Assembly: GCA_964501945.1 (NCBI GenBank)
Contig: CAZCTY010000002.1
Span: 3,973-67,972, forward strand
Direction: 5' to 3'
From: 21-14-0-10-32-9 sp964501945
Lineage (GTDB): Archaea; Nanobdellota; Nanobdellia; Woesearchaeales; 21-14-0-10-32-9
DNA length: 64,000 nt
The translations under genes and the position numbers were made by a program. The notes beneath the pieces were generated by a model. It saw only the letters and a program-made list of their open reading frames with translations. It was not told the DNA's origin and searched no databases. Below are positions 1-8,665 of this stretch, in pieces. Every line of letters starts with the position of its first letter. Positions within the stretch are counted from its first letter, which is position 1.

Positions 1-669
1 ACAAAAATTGAAGAAGACATAGAAAAAGCATGCAAAAGAGGAATAGACTTTGAAGATTATTTTAAACGAGTTGAAAAATTGGAAACAATAGTAAATAAAC
101 CAAAACAAGAAATATATGAGGAGTATATGCAAAACATATTTCGCGAAGCACAAAAACTAATGGGAAAAGGCGAATATAAACAAGGACTGCACCTAATAAG
201 CTTTGTAGAGGATCATTTCAAACAAAAAAATGAAAAAAAATATCTACAAATAACAAGATATGTAAAAAACCAAATAATATCATCATACACATCACTACAT
301 CACACACAAGCATTCAAATATGCGCAAGATGCAAAAAAAGATATGATGAATAAACATTTAGCAATAGCTCAAAGCTTAATGAAAAGAGGACAAATTAAAA
401 ATGATGAAACACCTACAACAATACAAAACACATGCTATAGAGAATTAATGCATTGGAGCGTTAAACAATTACAAAAAACACTTCCCGAAAATAAAGAAAA
501 CAGAGACTACATAAACCTTTTAATAGAGCACTTTAATGAACACAAAAACCTATTAGAAAATAATGCACAAGGATCATATGATTTAGAACGCGTAGTTAAA
601 TTAGAAAAAGATCTTGAGAAAACATTAAACGCAAACAACTACAAAAGACCTTATATAAAAAATAAATGA
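1..669 (+). CDS. hypothetical helical protein, 5' end cut by window
   Basis: The reading frame is open from the first base and ends at a TGA at 667-669, so the true start lies outside the window; the in-frame TTG at 79 is not a convincing start. The visible ~222 residues are rich in Lys, Glu, Asn and Gln, look almost entirely alpha-helical, and show no signal peptide or membrane segment. I recognise no family. It is convergent with the transporter gene and their 3' ends overlap by 19 bp. Its codons are A-rich like those of other plus-strand genes here. Calling it a real gene is well supported by its length and composition; its function is unknown. Confidence 0.6.
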   Translation, partial: TKIEEDIEKACKRGIDFEDYFKRVEKLETIVNKPKQEIYEEYMQNIFREAQKLMGKGEYKQGLHLISFVEDHFKQKNEKKYLQITRYVKNQIISSYTSLHHTQAFKYAQDAKKDMMNKHLAIAQSLMKRGQIKNDETPTTIQNTCYRELMHWSVKQLQKTLPENKENRDYINLLIEHFNEHKNLLENNAQGSYDLERVVKLEKDLEKTLNANNYKRPYIKNK

Positions 670-2135
670 AACAATAAGCCAATAATAATCACGACTAATA
701 AATAAATAAGAGCAGGAACTAGAGTTCTTTTCAAAATAATCAATTCCATGCCTTTAAGATTAACCGTCGCCTGCGCTGCAACAATATTAGTTAAAGATAA
801 CATATTACCAATACCCGCACCAACAACTTGAAGCGCCAAAACTAAAAAACCACTAACCCCAATGATTTGAGCAGCATTTACTTGAAGCGCACCAAATAAA
901 ATATTAGAAACAGTAGCACTACCAGACAAAAAAGAACCAAAAACACCAAGAATAGGAGAGAAAATTAAAAACACATCATTTAACAAAAAAATAGTCAACT
1001 GATCTAACATCCCTGGAAGATTTGAAAAATTATTAGACGAGACAATAAGCAATTGAACGATACCTGTAATAAATAAAACAGCAATAAAAGGATAAAACAA
1101 AGTCTTCAAAGATTTCTCGACACTACTAAAAAAACCAACAAACTTTTTAGAAAATACAGATAAAACAGCGATAGTGAAGAAAAAAATGAAGCCAGGATTA
1201 TTAAAAGAAAAAGAGTGAGAAACACCCTCAGCAAATAACAGAGAAATTGACGGCATAACATATTTACCGAGCAATAAAAAAACAACTAACAAAATATACG
1301 GGAAAAAGTCACGAAGCGCAGAATTATCAAAAAAAGAAGACTTAGAAACACTTTCTTTAGGAACGAACAAACCCTTTTTTGTAGTAAAGATTACAATGAA
1401 TAAACCAATAACAGAACCTAAAAGAGACGGAAACTCAGGCCCAATAAAAGATAATAAAAAATAAGGCAAAAGAAAACAAAGACCAGCCCAAAGAGAAAAA
1501 GGAACCATCCCCCATAAATCCTTGAAAGATTTTTTCTCATAAACATTAATAGTCCAAACAAGCAATAAAGGAACAAGAAGCCCCGCAAATAAATTAATAA
1601 ACGCAGAGAGCTCTGAGACAAATAAAGTATCAAGGCCCGCAAACCCAACATTTATAGGCGTGCCAACAGCGCCAAAAACAACGGCAGTAGAATTACCAAT
1701 TAAAGCCAAAACAACCGCGAGAATAGCAGGAAACCCAATAGCCACAAGCAAAGGAGCCGTTATTGCAGCAGGAGTACCAAAACCAGCCATGCCCTCAATA
1801 AAACTACCAAAAAACCAAACAATAATTATCGCCTGAACCCTCCTATCAGAACTAATACCAACAAGCTTTTTCTCAATTCTCTCAATCCTACCTGTCTTTT
1901 TTAAATAATCCAAAAATAATAATGCGCCAAAAATAATTAATAAAATATCAAATGCAACAAAAAAAGATTTGAAAAAAGATGCAACAATAAAATCTTTGAA
2001 AACAAACCAATAAAAAAAAGAAATTAAAAGAGTATAAACGAAAACAATAGGCGCAACAATAAAAAGAGGCCTCCTAAATAATAACAATAAAACCAACAAC
2101 AAAATAGGAGATCCAGCAATAAATGTATTTAACAA
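651..2135 (-). CDS. lctP: L-lactate permease family transporter
   Basis: A polytopic membrane protein of about 494 residues with roughly a dozen hydrophobic segments. The segment FIEGMAGFGTPAA near residues 112-124 is the hallmark of the LctP family, which moves lactate or glycolate with protons or sodium. An in-frame TTG at 2141 is possible, but the ribosome-binding motif GGGTGAT sits five bases ahead of the TTG at 2135, so I place the start there. It is the last gene of a run with the phosphoesterase (2-bp gap) and the A24 peptidase, and lies near pta-ackA, which fits a fermentative cell trading lactate. Substrate and direction of transport are inferred from the family only. Confidence 0.85.
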   Translation of the reverse strand: MLNTFIAGSPILLLVLLLLFRRPLFIVAPIVFVYTLLISFFYWFVFKDFIVASFFKSFFVAFDILLIIFGALLFLDYLKKTGRIERIEKKLVGISSDRRVQAIIIVWFFGSFIEGMAGFGTPAAITAPLLVAIGFPAILAVVLALIGNSTAVVFGAVGTPINVGFAGLDTLFVSELSAFINLFAGLLVPLLLVWTINVYEKKSFKDLWGMVPFSLWAGLCFLLPYFLLSFIGPEFPSLLGSVIGLFIVIFTTKKGLFVPKESVSKSSFFDNSALRDFFPYILLVVFLLLGKYVMPSISLLFAEGVSHSFSFNNPGFIFFFTIAVLSVFSKKFVGFFSSVEKSLKTLFYPFIAVLFITGIVQLLIVSSNNFSNLPGMLDQLTIFLLNDVFLIFSPILGVFGSFLSGSATVSNILFGALQVNAAQIIGVSGFLVLALQVVGAGIGNMLSLTNIVAAQATVNLKGMELIILKRTLVPALIYLLVVIIIGLLFHLFFI

Positions 2136-2137
2136 AA

Positions 2138-3253
2138 TCAATCACCCTGCACTAACTCAAATAACACAATCTCATTTTTAGACCCAAGCCTCATAGGAGG
2201 ACCCCACCAACCAGTACCAGAAGATACATAAAAATAAGAACCACCCCTCTTATAAAAACCCTTAACCCTTTTATAATAAAGCCTCATTAAAAAATTTAAA
2301 GGAAAAATCTGACCACCATGAGTGTGACCTGACAACATCAAATCAACACCGCGCTTTGCAATTTTTTTAAATTTTTTAGGCCTGTGAAATAACAAAATAT
2401 TGAAATCAGACTCACTAACCCCTATTTTAGACAACCTAGATAACATCACACTAGGCTTTTCAACATCATCAATGCCAATAATTGAGAGCTCATCAAATTT
2501 AACTTTACCCCCTCTAAGCAAAACAACACCCGAGTCCTTTAGTAAATTAGAAACATTCCTCATACCAGTAACACGCTCATGGTTGCCCGTAACCATGTAT
2601 GTTGGCGCAGAAATATTTTTTAAAATATTAAAATAACCAGGAATATATTTGTGCTTACCATCAATTAAATCACCAGTGATAAAAACAATGTCAGGTTTTA
2701 AATTATTAATACGACGCACAATGTTTTCTAAAAAATTATTTTTATGAGCAGCACCAATATGCAAATCAGATATTTGAACAATTCTTTTAGAAGATTTAAT
2801 CTTATCAGATTTAATAACAATTTTTTTATTAAAAATAAACAATGCATTAATAATAGAGTAAATAAAAAAAATCATGGTTAAATAAAAACTAAAAATTAAC
2901 TTATACTCAAAGCTAATCAAATTAAATAAAAAAAGCAAATCAAATACAAGGAAAAAAAATAAAGCAATAACACAAAAACCAAGCCAAAGAGAACCTAAAA
3001 CATTTAAAATTTTAGCAAATACATTATTAGAATAACGAATTGCCGCAGCTCCAAGAACATATACAAAAGATAAAAAAACAAACAAAAAAGAAAAAAACTG
3101 ACCCATCTCAAGTCCAAAAACAAGATACAAATTAGATAAAACATAATAATTGATAAAAAATAAAATAAATACAAATAATAAAACCCTAGGCGCGAGCCTC
3201 TCTTTTTTATCAACCGATTCAGGAATTACAATATCAAAAATTTCTTCAACCAC
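2138..3253 (-). CDS. membrane-anchored calcineurin-like metallophosphoesterase
   Basis: The first ~142 residues form four to five hydrophobic segments, and the rest is a metallophosphoesterase domain of the YkuE/YaeI-like type. The metal-binding motifs are in order: DLH at 163-165, GDLID at 194-198, GNHE at 223-226, a lone His at 290 and GHTH at 309-312, so all expected ligands are present. The start is a GTG preceded by GAGGTG. Relatives act on phosphoesters at the membrane surface, including lipid-linked ones, but the substrate here cannot be read from sequence. It is cotranscribed with the A24 peptidase (10-bp gap) and lctP. Confidence 0.85.
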   Translation of the reverse strand: MVEEIFDIVIPESVDKKERLAPRVLLFVFILFFINYYVLSNLYLVFGLEMGQFFSFLFVFLSFVYVLGAAAIRYSNNVFAKILNVLGSLWLGFCVIALFFFLVFDLLFLFNLISFEYKLIFSFYLTMIFFIYSIINALFIFNKKIVIKSDKIKSSKRIVQISDLHIGAAHKNNFLENIVRRINNLKPDIVFITGDLIDGKHKYIPGYFNILKNISAPTYMVTGNHERVTGMRNVSNLLKDSGVVLLRGGKVKFDELSIIGIDDVEKPSVMLSRLSKIGVSESDFNILLFHRPKKFKKIAKRGVDLMLSGHTHGGQIFPLNFLMRLYYKRVKGFYKRGGSYFYVSSGTGWWGPPMRLGSKNEIVLFELVQGD

Positions 3254-3263
3254 TCACCACACC

Positions 3264-4109
3264 TCAAAAAAATAAAACCAACCAATTACCAAAAATTAAC
3301 AAGAGAACATACGTAATAAAAAAACTTGGAATAAAAGGAATGCCTTCTTTAACTTTTACCTCACTAACACCCTTATTTTTTAACAACTCAATCTCACTAC
3401 TAGAAATACCAGTCTTGCCAATAGCGAAAGGCTTATTATCAAAAACAAATTCATCAATAACCCAATCCCCCTCAACGAGATTAGAAACTTTAATTTTTTT
3501 AATTAAAGAAGACTCCTCAACAGCTTTGAGTAAAACACCAAAATAGTAAAGAAAAAATAATAACAGAGAAAAAATGAAAAGAATAACAAATAATCTAAAA
3601 TCAAAACCAAAAGCTAAAGCCAAAATTAAAAACAAAAAAACAAATAAGAACAAAAACAAAACCCAACGAGGCTTTTTAGACGCGAAAAAACGATATTTTT
3701 TTAAAAAAATTTTACGATTTAAAAAAGCCATAATAACTAACCAAACCAAACCATACAGCGCGCCAATTATAAGAGATGAAATAATAAATACTAAAAACAT
3801 AGGCAAAGATGAATCTAAGAAAAAAGGATTAAAACCTAAAACAGCGCCAATACCCATAACCATTTTAGCATCTCCGCCGCCCCACTGACCAGAATAATAA
3901 AATAAGGCACCAATACAAAAACCAACAAATAAACCAAAAAGAGAATACACAATATAAGAACTGTCAAAATAGAAAATAGATAATAAAGAGTTAAGTAATA
4001 AACCAATAGCAATAAGAGAAAAATTTAACGTATCAGGAACCTCGTGCTTTTTAAAATCAGTGATAGAACCCAAAAAAAGAGCCAACAATATAACAAAATT
4101 CTGAATCAT
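3264..4109 (-). CDS. A24 prepilin/preflagellin peptidase-like aspartic protease
   Basis: Membrane aspartic protease of the PibD/FlaK type that cleaves class III signal peptides of archaeal pilins and archaellins. The two catalytic aspartates are visible: one in SITDFKKHEVPD near the N-terminus and one in the GxGD motif (GGGDAKM), each beside a membrane helix. After the peptidase core there is an extra soluble C-terminal region of ~80 residues and a last hydrophobic segment, an arrangement seen in euryarchaeal and DPANN homologues. A GTG at 4127 is possible, but the ATG at 4109 lies about 28 bp from a TATA box and would be leaderless, so I prefer it. A likely substrate is the exported protein encoded at 53511-55712. 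Confidence 0.85.
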   Translation of the reverse strand: MIQNFVILLALFLGSITDFKKHEVPDTLNFSLIAIGLLLNSLLSIFYFDSSYIVYSLFGLFVGFCIGALFYYSGQWGGGDAKMVMGIGAVLGFNPFFLDSSLPMFLVFIISSLIIGALYGLVWLVIMAFLNRKIFLKKYRFFASKKPRWVLFLFLFVFLFLILALAFGFDFRLFVILFIFSLLLFFLYYFGVLLKAVEESSLIKKIKVSNLVEGDWVIDEFVFDNKPFAIGKTGISSSEIELLKNKGVSEVKVKEGIPFIPSFFITYVLLLIFGNWLVLFF

Positions 4110-4130
4110 AAAACAAAAAAGTTCCACATT

Positions 4131-4140
4131 AATATATAAA
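4131..4140 (-). promoter_or_regulatory. TATA box of the A24 peptidase–phosphoesterase–lctP operon
   Basis: The plus-strand string AATATATAAA reads TTTATATATT on the minus strand. It is centred ~27 bp upstream of the ATG at 4109, the distance expected for an archaeal TATA box and a leaderless transcript. Confidence 0.5.
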
Positions 4141-4161
4141 TATTATGATTTGAAAAATAAG

Positions 4162-5322
4162 TTAAACATTATTTAACACATCAACAACCTCGTGCGCAAT
4201 CATCAATTCCTCGTTAGTTGGAATAACCAATACTTTAATCTTAGAAGACTCATCACTAATAACTGCGGGCTTTGAGAAAGAACCACTATTGAACATGTTT
4301 TTTTCATAATCAATTTTAACACCAAGATGCTTTAGAGAATCACATACCTTCTTTCTCACAAAAAAACCACCCTCACCAATACCACCACTAAAAACTAAAG
4401 CATGAGTATCACCACCCATACTCGCCAAATAAGCGCCAATGTATTTAACAACACTATAACAAAATAAATCCAACGCTAAAAAAGCATCCTCATCACCCTC
4501 AAGAACCCTATCATACACAATGCGCATATCAGAAGCCCCACAAAGACCTTTCAATCCAGACTTATTATTCAACAAATCAAGAACACCATCAGCAGTTAAA
4601 TTAAGCTTTTTTTGCAAAAAAACAACCAAACTAGGATCAATATCCCCAGAACGAGAACCCATAACTAAGCCCTGAAGAGGAGAAAAACCCATAGATGTGT
4701 CAATACAAACATTATTTTTAATACAACTAACACTACTACCATTACCAAGATGACAAGAAATAATATTCACCTTCTCCCTACCAAGCAAGTCTTGAGATGA
4801 CTGAGTTAAATACTTATGAGAAATCCCATGAAAACCAAATTTTTTAATCCTGAACTTAGAGGCAACCTCTTTAGGCAAAGCATAAGAAGATGCATGCTGA
4901 GGCAAATTTTTAAAAAAAGAAGTATCAAAAACAACTATTTGAGGAACGCCAAGCAATTTCTTACAAGCCTTAATACCCTCTAAGTTATGAGGATTGTGAA
5001 GAGGCGCCAAATCACAAAGAGAACTTAATTTTTTAAGAACACCATCATCAACTAAAACAGGCTCAAAAAACAAAGAACCACCATGAACAAACCTATGACC
5101 AACCGCCATAATAGAAGACTTATCAATTTTTCCTAAAATCAGAGAAATAGCCTCAACATGATCTTTCACAAAAACATTATCCGATTCAACACCATGCTTA
5201 AAAACACAAGATTTCAAACCAATCCCATCAACATGACCCCTTGCAACAATGCCCCTATTACTAGGATTTATAACTTTATATTTAACACTAGAACTACCAC
5301 TATTAATAACTAAGATATTCAT
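4162..5322 (-). CDS. ackA: acetate kinase
   Basis: Converts acetyl phosphate and ADP to acetate and ATP, the last step of substrate-level ATP formation from acetyl-CoA. The protein opens with MNILVINSGSSSVKYKV, the N-terminal phosphate-loop signature of the ASKHA family. GHRFVHGG (75-82), APLHNP (106-111) and FDTSFF with Asp133 (132-137) are further active-site motifs. The 386 residues are a normal full length. Its ATG overlaps the pta stop by four bases and is preceded by GAGGTGG, so the two are translationally coupled. Acetate kinase is uncommon in archaea outside Methanosarcina and some DPANN and Asgard genomes, so transfer from bacteria is plausible. Confidence 0.95.
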   Translation of the reverse strand: MNILVINSGSSSVKYKVINPSNRGIVARGHVDGIGLKSCVFKHGVESDNVFVKDHVEAISLILGKIDKSSIMAVGHRFVHGGSLFFEPVLVDDGVLKKLSSLCDLAPLHNPHNLEGIKACKKLLGVPQIVVFDTSFFKNLPQHASSYALPKEVASKFRIKKFGFHGISHKYLTQSSQDLLGREKVNIISCHLGNGSSVSCIKNNVCIDTSMGFSPLQGLVMGSRSGDIDPSLVVFLQKKLNLTADGVLDLLNNKSGLKGLCGASDMRIVYDRVLEGDEDAFLALDLFCYSVVKYIGAYLASMGGDTHALVFSGGIGEGGFFVRKKVCDSLKHLGVKIDYEKNMFNSGSFSKPAVISDESSKIKVLVIPTNEELMIAHEVVDVLNNV

Positions 5323-6287
5323 TCATCCACCTCTAATACAGTTAAAACAGCTACATTAACAATATCTTCAATGCAACAACCCCTACTAAGATCATTAATA
5401 GGTTTTTTCAAACCCTGAACGATAGGACCAATAGCCCTAAAATGACCTAAGCGTTCAACTAATTTATAACCAATATTACCCGAATTCAAATCAGGAAAAA
5501 TAAGCACGTTAGCACGACCCTTAAGAGGCGAGTTAGGACATTTTAAACTCGCAACGCCCTCATCAATTGCAGCATCCAATTGAAGCTCGCCATCAACTAA
5601 AAGAGAAGGCTCATCTTTTTTTATTAAAGCGAGCGCATCAACAATTTTAGAAATAGATTCATGCTTTGCGCTACCAAGAGATGAAAAACTAAGCAAAGCA
5701 ACCCTAGGCTCAAAGCCAAGACGCTCAGCACTACGCGCAGTGCTAATCGCAATATCTTTTAGCTGAGATGCATCAGGATCAATAACAAAAGCACAATCAC
5801 TAAAAAAATAATTCAAATCATCCTTCGAGACCAAAAAGAAACTAGATGCTGTCTTAACACCCACGCGTGTACCAACGATTTGTAAAGCAGGCCTTAAAAC
5901 AGACGATGTAGGATGACTCGCACCAGAAATCATAGCATCAACAAACCCAGACTCAACCATTAACGCGCCAAGATAATTAACATCACCCAATAAAGCCTCA
6001 GCATCACTTTTAGATAAACCTTTATGCTTTCTTTTCTCAAGGAGCAAAGAGATGTAAAAATCAAAATCAACAGATGATACATCCACAAATTCTAATCCCT
6101 CAACACTAATGCCTTCTTTTTCCATTAAAGCCATAGCACCACTACCAAGAATAACAGGATACGCAATACCCTCATCACGAATAATACGACACGCCTTTAA
6201 AATACGCAAATCATCCCCCTCAGGAAAAACAATACGCCTAGGCGATTTTACAGCAAGTTCTTTTAATTTAACAATTATATCAGCCAT
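5319..6287 (-). CDS. pta: phosphate acetyltransferase
   Basis: Catalyses acetyl-CoA + phosphate to acetyl phosphate + CoA and feeds the acetate kinase encoded next to it. It is a compact 322-residue single-domain PTA_PTB protein, without the N-terminal regulatory domain of long enterobacterial Pta. Recognisable segments are RRIVFPEGDD at the start, SGASHPTSSVLRPALQIVGT in the middle, and NVLIFPDLNSGNIGYK near the end. An upstream GTG at 6308 is in frame, but the ATG at 6287 matches family N-termini and lies ~30 bp from a TATA box, implying a leaderless mRNA. Confidence 0.93.
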   Translation of the reverse strand: MADIIVKLKELAVKSPRRIVFPEGDDLRILKACRIIRDEGIAYPVILGSGAMALMEKEGISVEGLEFVDVSSVDFDFYISLLLEKRKHKGLSKSDAEALLGDVNYLGALMVESGFVDAMISGASHPTSSVLRPALQIVGTRVGVKTASSFFLVSKDDLNYFFSDCAFVIDPDASQLKDIAISTARSAERLGFEPRVALLSFSSLGSAKHESISKIVDALALIKKDEPSLLVDGELQLDAAIDEGVASLKCPNSPLKGRANVLIFPDLNSGNIGYKLVERLGHFRAIGPIVQGLKKPINDLSRGCCIEDIVNVAVLTVLEVDE

Positions 6288-6312
6288 GAAATAAAAAAAC
6301 AAAACCAAACTT

Positions 6313-6322
6313 AATAAATTTA
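6313..6322 (-). promoter_or_regulatory. TATA box of pta-ackA
   Basis: AATAAATTTA on the plus strand gives TAAATTTATT on the coding strand, centred about 30 bp upstream of the pta ATG. The intervening bases contain no ribosome-binding motif, consistent with leaderless initiation. Confidence 0.4.
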
Positions 6323-6369
6323 ACTATTAAATATATGAAAGAATAAAGAGAAAAAAATAGAGAAAAAAA

Positions 6370-6804
6370 TTATTTTCTAGCTTTTTGAAGCTTACCATTC
6401 AACAAAGCTTCCAATGATTGATCATTAACCTGAATGACCTGCCACCTAACACCAGGCAAATCACCTTTAGCACGACCCATGTTACCACCCATGCACTCAA
6501 CGACAACTTCATCGTGTTCATCAACCATTTTCTGCGCCCCATCACCAGGCATAAAAGCAGTAATCTGCCTACCGTTTTTAACGAGTTGAACCCTAACACA
6601 CTTTCTCATAGCAGAGTTAGGCTGCTTAGCTTCCCTTTGAACCTTCTCTAATACAATACCAGAAGCCTGACTTGCACCTTCAAGAGGATCAGATTTCTTC
6701 TTTAAACCTAACTTTTTAGCATACCATTTATATTTCTTCTTTTGCTCAGTCCTACGCTTAATAAGCTTAGTACCCGCGTTCATACCAGATGCTTTCTTAC
6801 TCAT
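6370..6804 (-). CDS. rps12: 30S ribosomal protein uS12
   Basis: Ribosomal decoding-site protein of the small subunit. The 144-residue sequence carries the archaeal/eukaryotic form of the family, with KQPNSAMRKCVRVQLVKNGR in the conserved core and a lysine-rich N-terminus (TKLIKRRTEQKKKYKWYAKK). It closes the RNA polymerase operon, four bases after nusA. In many archaea rps12 is followed by rps7 and an elongation factor gene; here the next genes are pta-ackA, so the usual streptomycin-type operon is interrupted after S12. Confidence 0.96.
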   Translation of the reverse strand: MSKKASGMNAGTKLIKRRTEQKKKYKWYAKKLGLKKKSDPLEGASQASGIVLEKVQREAKQPNSAMRKCVRVQLVKNGRQITAFMPGDGAQKMVDEHDEVVVECMGGNMGRAKGDLPGVRWQVIQVNDQSLEALLNGKLQKARK

Positions 6805-6808
6805 AATA

Positions 6809-7225
6809 TCACACTACCTTTATTTCTTTAATTTCATCAAAATACTTTTGAACTATAGCTTCATAGTTCCTAAGATTCTGAGCACGCGCACCAATCATCA
6901 AACCTTTAGTCTTGGTGTCAGCGCCCTTAATCGTAATTACCCCCTCATCCATGTCAATACTATCCATTTTTAAAGGATGCATGACATTTTTAACGAAGTC
7001 CAACACATTAGGATTAAATTCCACTATTTTAATGTTTCTATTTGTTGCCTTAACCAATTTATGAACATTCTCATTTTTAGGCCCTAAAGCCTTCCTCAAA
7101 TAACCATGCTCAACTAAAAAAAACAACTTGTCTTTAACAGTAAAACAATCCTTCAACTTAGCACGAGTAATCTTCTCAAAAAGATTCATCAACTGCAAAG
7201 TCTCAACGTCATACTTAGTTTTCAT
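6809..7225 (-). CDS. nusA: NusA-like KH-domain transcription/RNA-binding factor
   Basis: A 138-residue archaeal NusA homologue made of KH-type RNA-binding modules only, without the N-terminal and S1 domains of bacterial NusA. GPKNENVHKLVKATNRNIKI is the first KH segment and GLMIGARAQNLRNYEAIVQKY the second. Its place between L30e and S12 at the end of the polymerase operon is the classical archaeal order. The ATG overlaps the L30e stop by four bases. A role in RNA binding linked to transcription or ribosome assembly follows from the family. Confidence 0.92.
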   Translation of the reverse strand: MKTKYDVETLQLMNLFEKITRAKLKDCFTVKDKLFFLVEHGYLRKALGPKNENVHKLVKATNRNIKIVEFNPNVLDFVKNVMHPLKMDSIDMDEGVITIKGADTKTKGLMIGARAQNLRNYEAIVQKYFDEIKEIKVV

Positions 7226-7476
7226 TTTACTAAACCAATAACAGCAATAGAAAAAGGCTTCTTACAAAAAGTACCAAGCTCATCGTTTGGAAGTTTAACA
7301 ACTTCAACTTCAGTACCATTAAGACTAGCATAACGCTCAACATCCTCTAAAACTAAAGGATCAACGTTACTTGCTAAGAAAACTTTACTAAGTTCCCCTT
7401 TCTTTAAAAGCTTCAATGTTCTATCCTTACCAATTATCAGTTTCTCTGAACCCAACAATTTTTTCAATTCATTCAT
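7222..7476 (-). CDS. rpl30e: 50S ribosomal protein L30e
   Basis: A small 84-residue protein of the L7Ae/L30e/S12e fold, which binds kink-turns in RNA. The position directly after rpoA2 and before nusA is the conserved archaeal location of L30e. The sequence is shorter than most L30e (about 100 residues) and lacks a long C-terminal tail. A perfect AGGTGA motif lies eight bases upstream of the ATG. Identification relies on fold-like pattern (LLKKGELSKVFLASNVDP) plus context. Confidence 0.85.
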   Translation of the reverse strand: MNELKKLLGSEKLIIGKDRTLKLLKKGELSKVFLASNVDPLVLEDVERYASLNGTEVEVVKLPNDELGTFCKKPFSIAVIGLVK

Positions 7477-7502
7477 CTATATTCACCTTTCAAATAAAAA
7501 TA

Positions 7503-8645
7503 TTATTTTTTAGCCTTCACCATTAAACCAGGAAGACCCGTACCAACAGGCACTGGCTGATTAATCATAACGTTTTCAATCACGCTATTTAAAGGATCAG
7601 ACTCCCCTGCTAAAGACGCATTAACCATATGATTTATAGGAGTCTCAAACGAAGCTCTTGCAAGCACCGAAGGTTTCTCCTTAACAATACCATACCTGTT
7701 AATACCAAGCAGTTTACCAGACATACACATAGCATCAGCAACAAGCATAATATGCCTAACATTAACATTTAGACCTTGCGCCTCAATAACCTTCATTAAC
7801 TCATCAATGATAAGCTGCCTAGTCGCTTCAATACCAAAAACTTGCTCCATCTCATATAAATTATTAGAAAAAGTCCTAGTCTCATCAACAAAATCAAGCT
7901 TAATAACATCTTTCAAATTAGAACCTGCAGTCATCAAAATAAACTCACCATTCTTCTTCACAGGTAAAACTTGCTTGATACCCTTAATCCCATGAATACT
8001 AGTCCGCTTAATTTTCTCCTTTAACTTATACAAAGTAATAATATCTTTATCTTTACCAGACTGACTTACAACTAATTTATCAGCTTTAGCAGAGAACTCA
8101 AACGCCTTAAAAGATTTTTTTAAAGCCTTAACAATACCATCAGAAGACATATCTAATAAATCTAATTTCTCAGAGTTGAGACCAATAACCATGTTAGCCT
8201 CAGCGATATTAATACTAACATCTTTAATAAAATCATTCATAGTAAGCTCTTTTATAGATTCTGCTTTCGCTTTAATATCCTTCCCCTCAGAGAAAGGCTT
8301 TTTCAAATAAATAGTCATAAGCTCAGTAGAAATAGTTTTACGACCATCCAAAACCTCAATTAGCCTAGGAAGACCCGTCGTAACGTTCATCTCAGCAACC
8401 CCCGCGAAGTGAAACGTGTTAAGCGTCATCTGAGTACCAGGCTCACCAATACTCTCCGCGCTAATAATCCCAACACACTCACCAGGAGCAGTTAAACTAC
8501 CAATATATTCTTCTAAAACCTTATCAAGAATCTTCTTTAATTTATCCTTAGAACAATTCTTTGGAAGATTCTCCCTAACCTCCTCTAAAATAGATGCAGG
8601 AAGTCTTTCCTCATATTCCTTGAAAACATTTGTTAAATCAACCAT
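7503..8645 (-). CDS. rpoA2: RNA polymerase subunit A'' (Rpo1C)
   Basis: C-terminal part of the largest RNA polymerase subunit, containing the trigger-loop and jaw regions. GECVGIISAESIGEPGTQMTL-type sequence and LNTFHFAGVAEMNVTTGLPR are the highly conserved trigger-loop and following helix. The conserved final segment has SFETPINHMVNASLAGESDP. I chose the ATG at 8645 over the TTG/GTG codons at 8657-8663 because GGTGGTGA lies just upstream of it. The gene follows rpoA1 in the operon. The A'/A'' split is normal for archaea. Confidence 0.95.
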   Translation of the reverse strand: MVDLTNVFKEYEERLPASILEEVRENLPKNCSKDKLKKILDKVLEEYIGSLTAPGECVGIISAESIGEPGTQMTLNTFHFAGVAEMNVTTGLPRLIEVLDGRKTISTELMTIYLKKPFSEGKDIKAKAESIKELTMNDFIKDVSINIAEANMVIGLNSEKLDLLDMSSDGIVKALKKSFKAFEFSAKADKLVVSQSGKDKDIITLYKLKEKIKRTSIHGIKGIKQVLPVKKNGEFILMTAGSNLKDVIKLDFVDETRTFSNNLYEMEQVFGIEATRQLIIDELMKVIEAQGLNVNVRHIMLVADAMCMSGKLLGINRYGIVKEKPSVLARASFETPINHMVNASLAGESDPLNSVIENVMINQPVPVGTGLPGLMVKAKK

Positions 8646-8665
8646 TTTACCATTCACCACCAAAA

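Noticed and set aside
3574..3888. Lys-rich 104-codon plus-strand frame inside the A24 peptidase gene
   Set aside because: Mirror frame of a T-rich membrane-protein gene; the composition is explained by the opposite strand.
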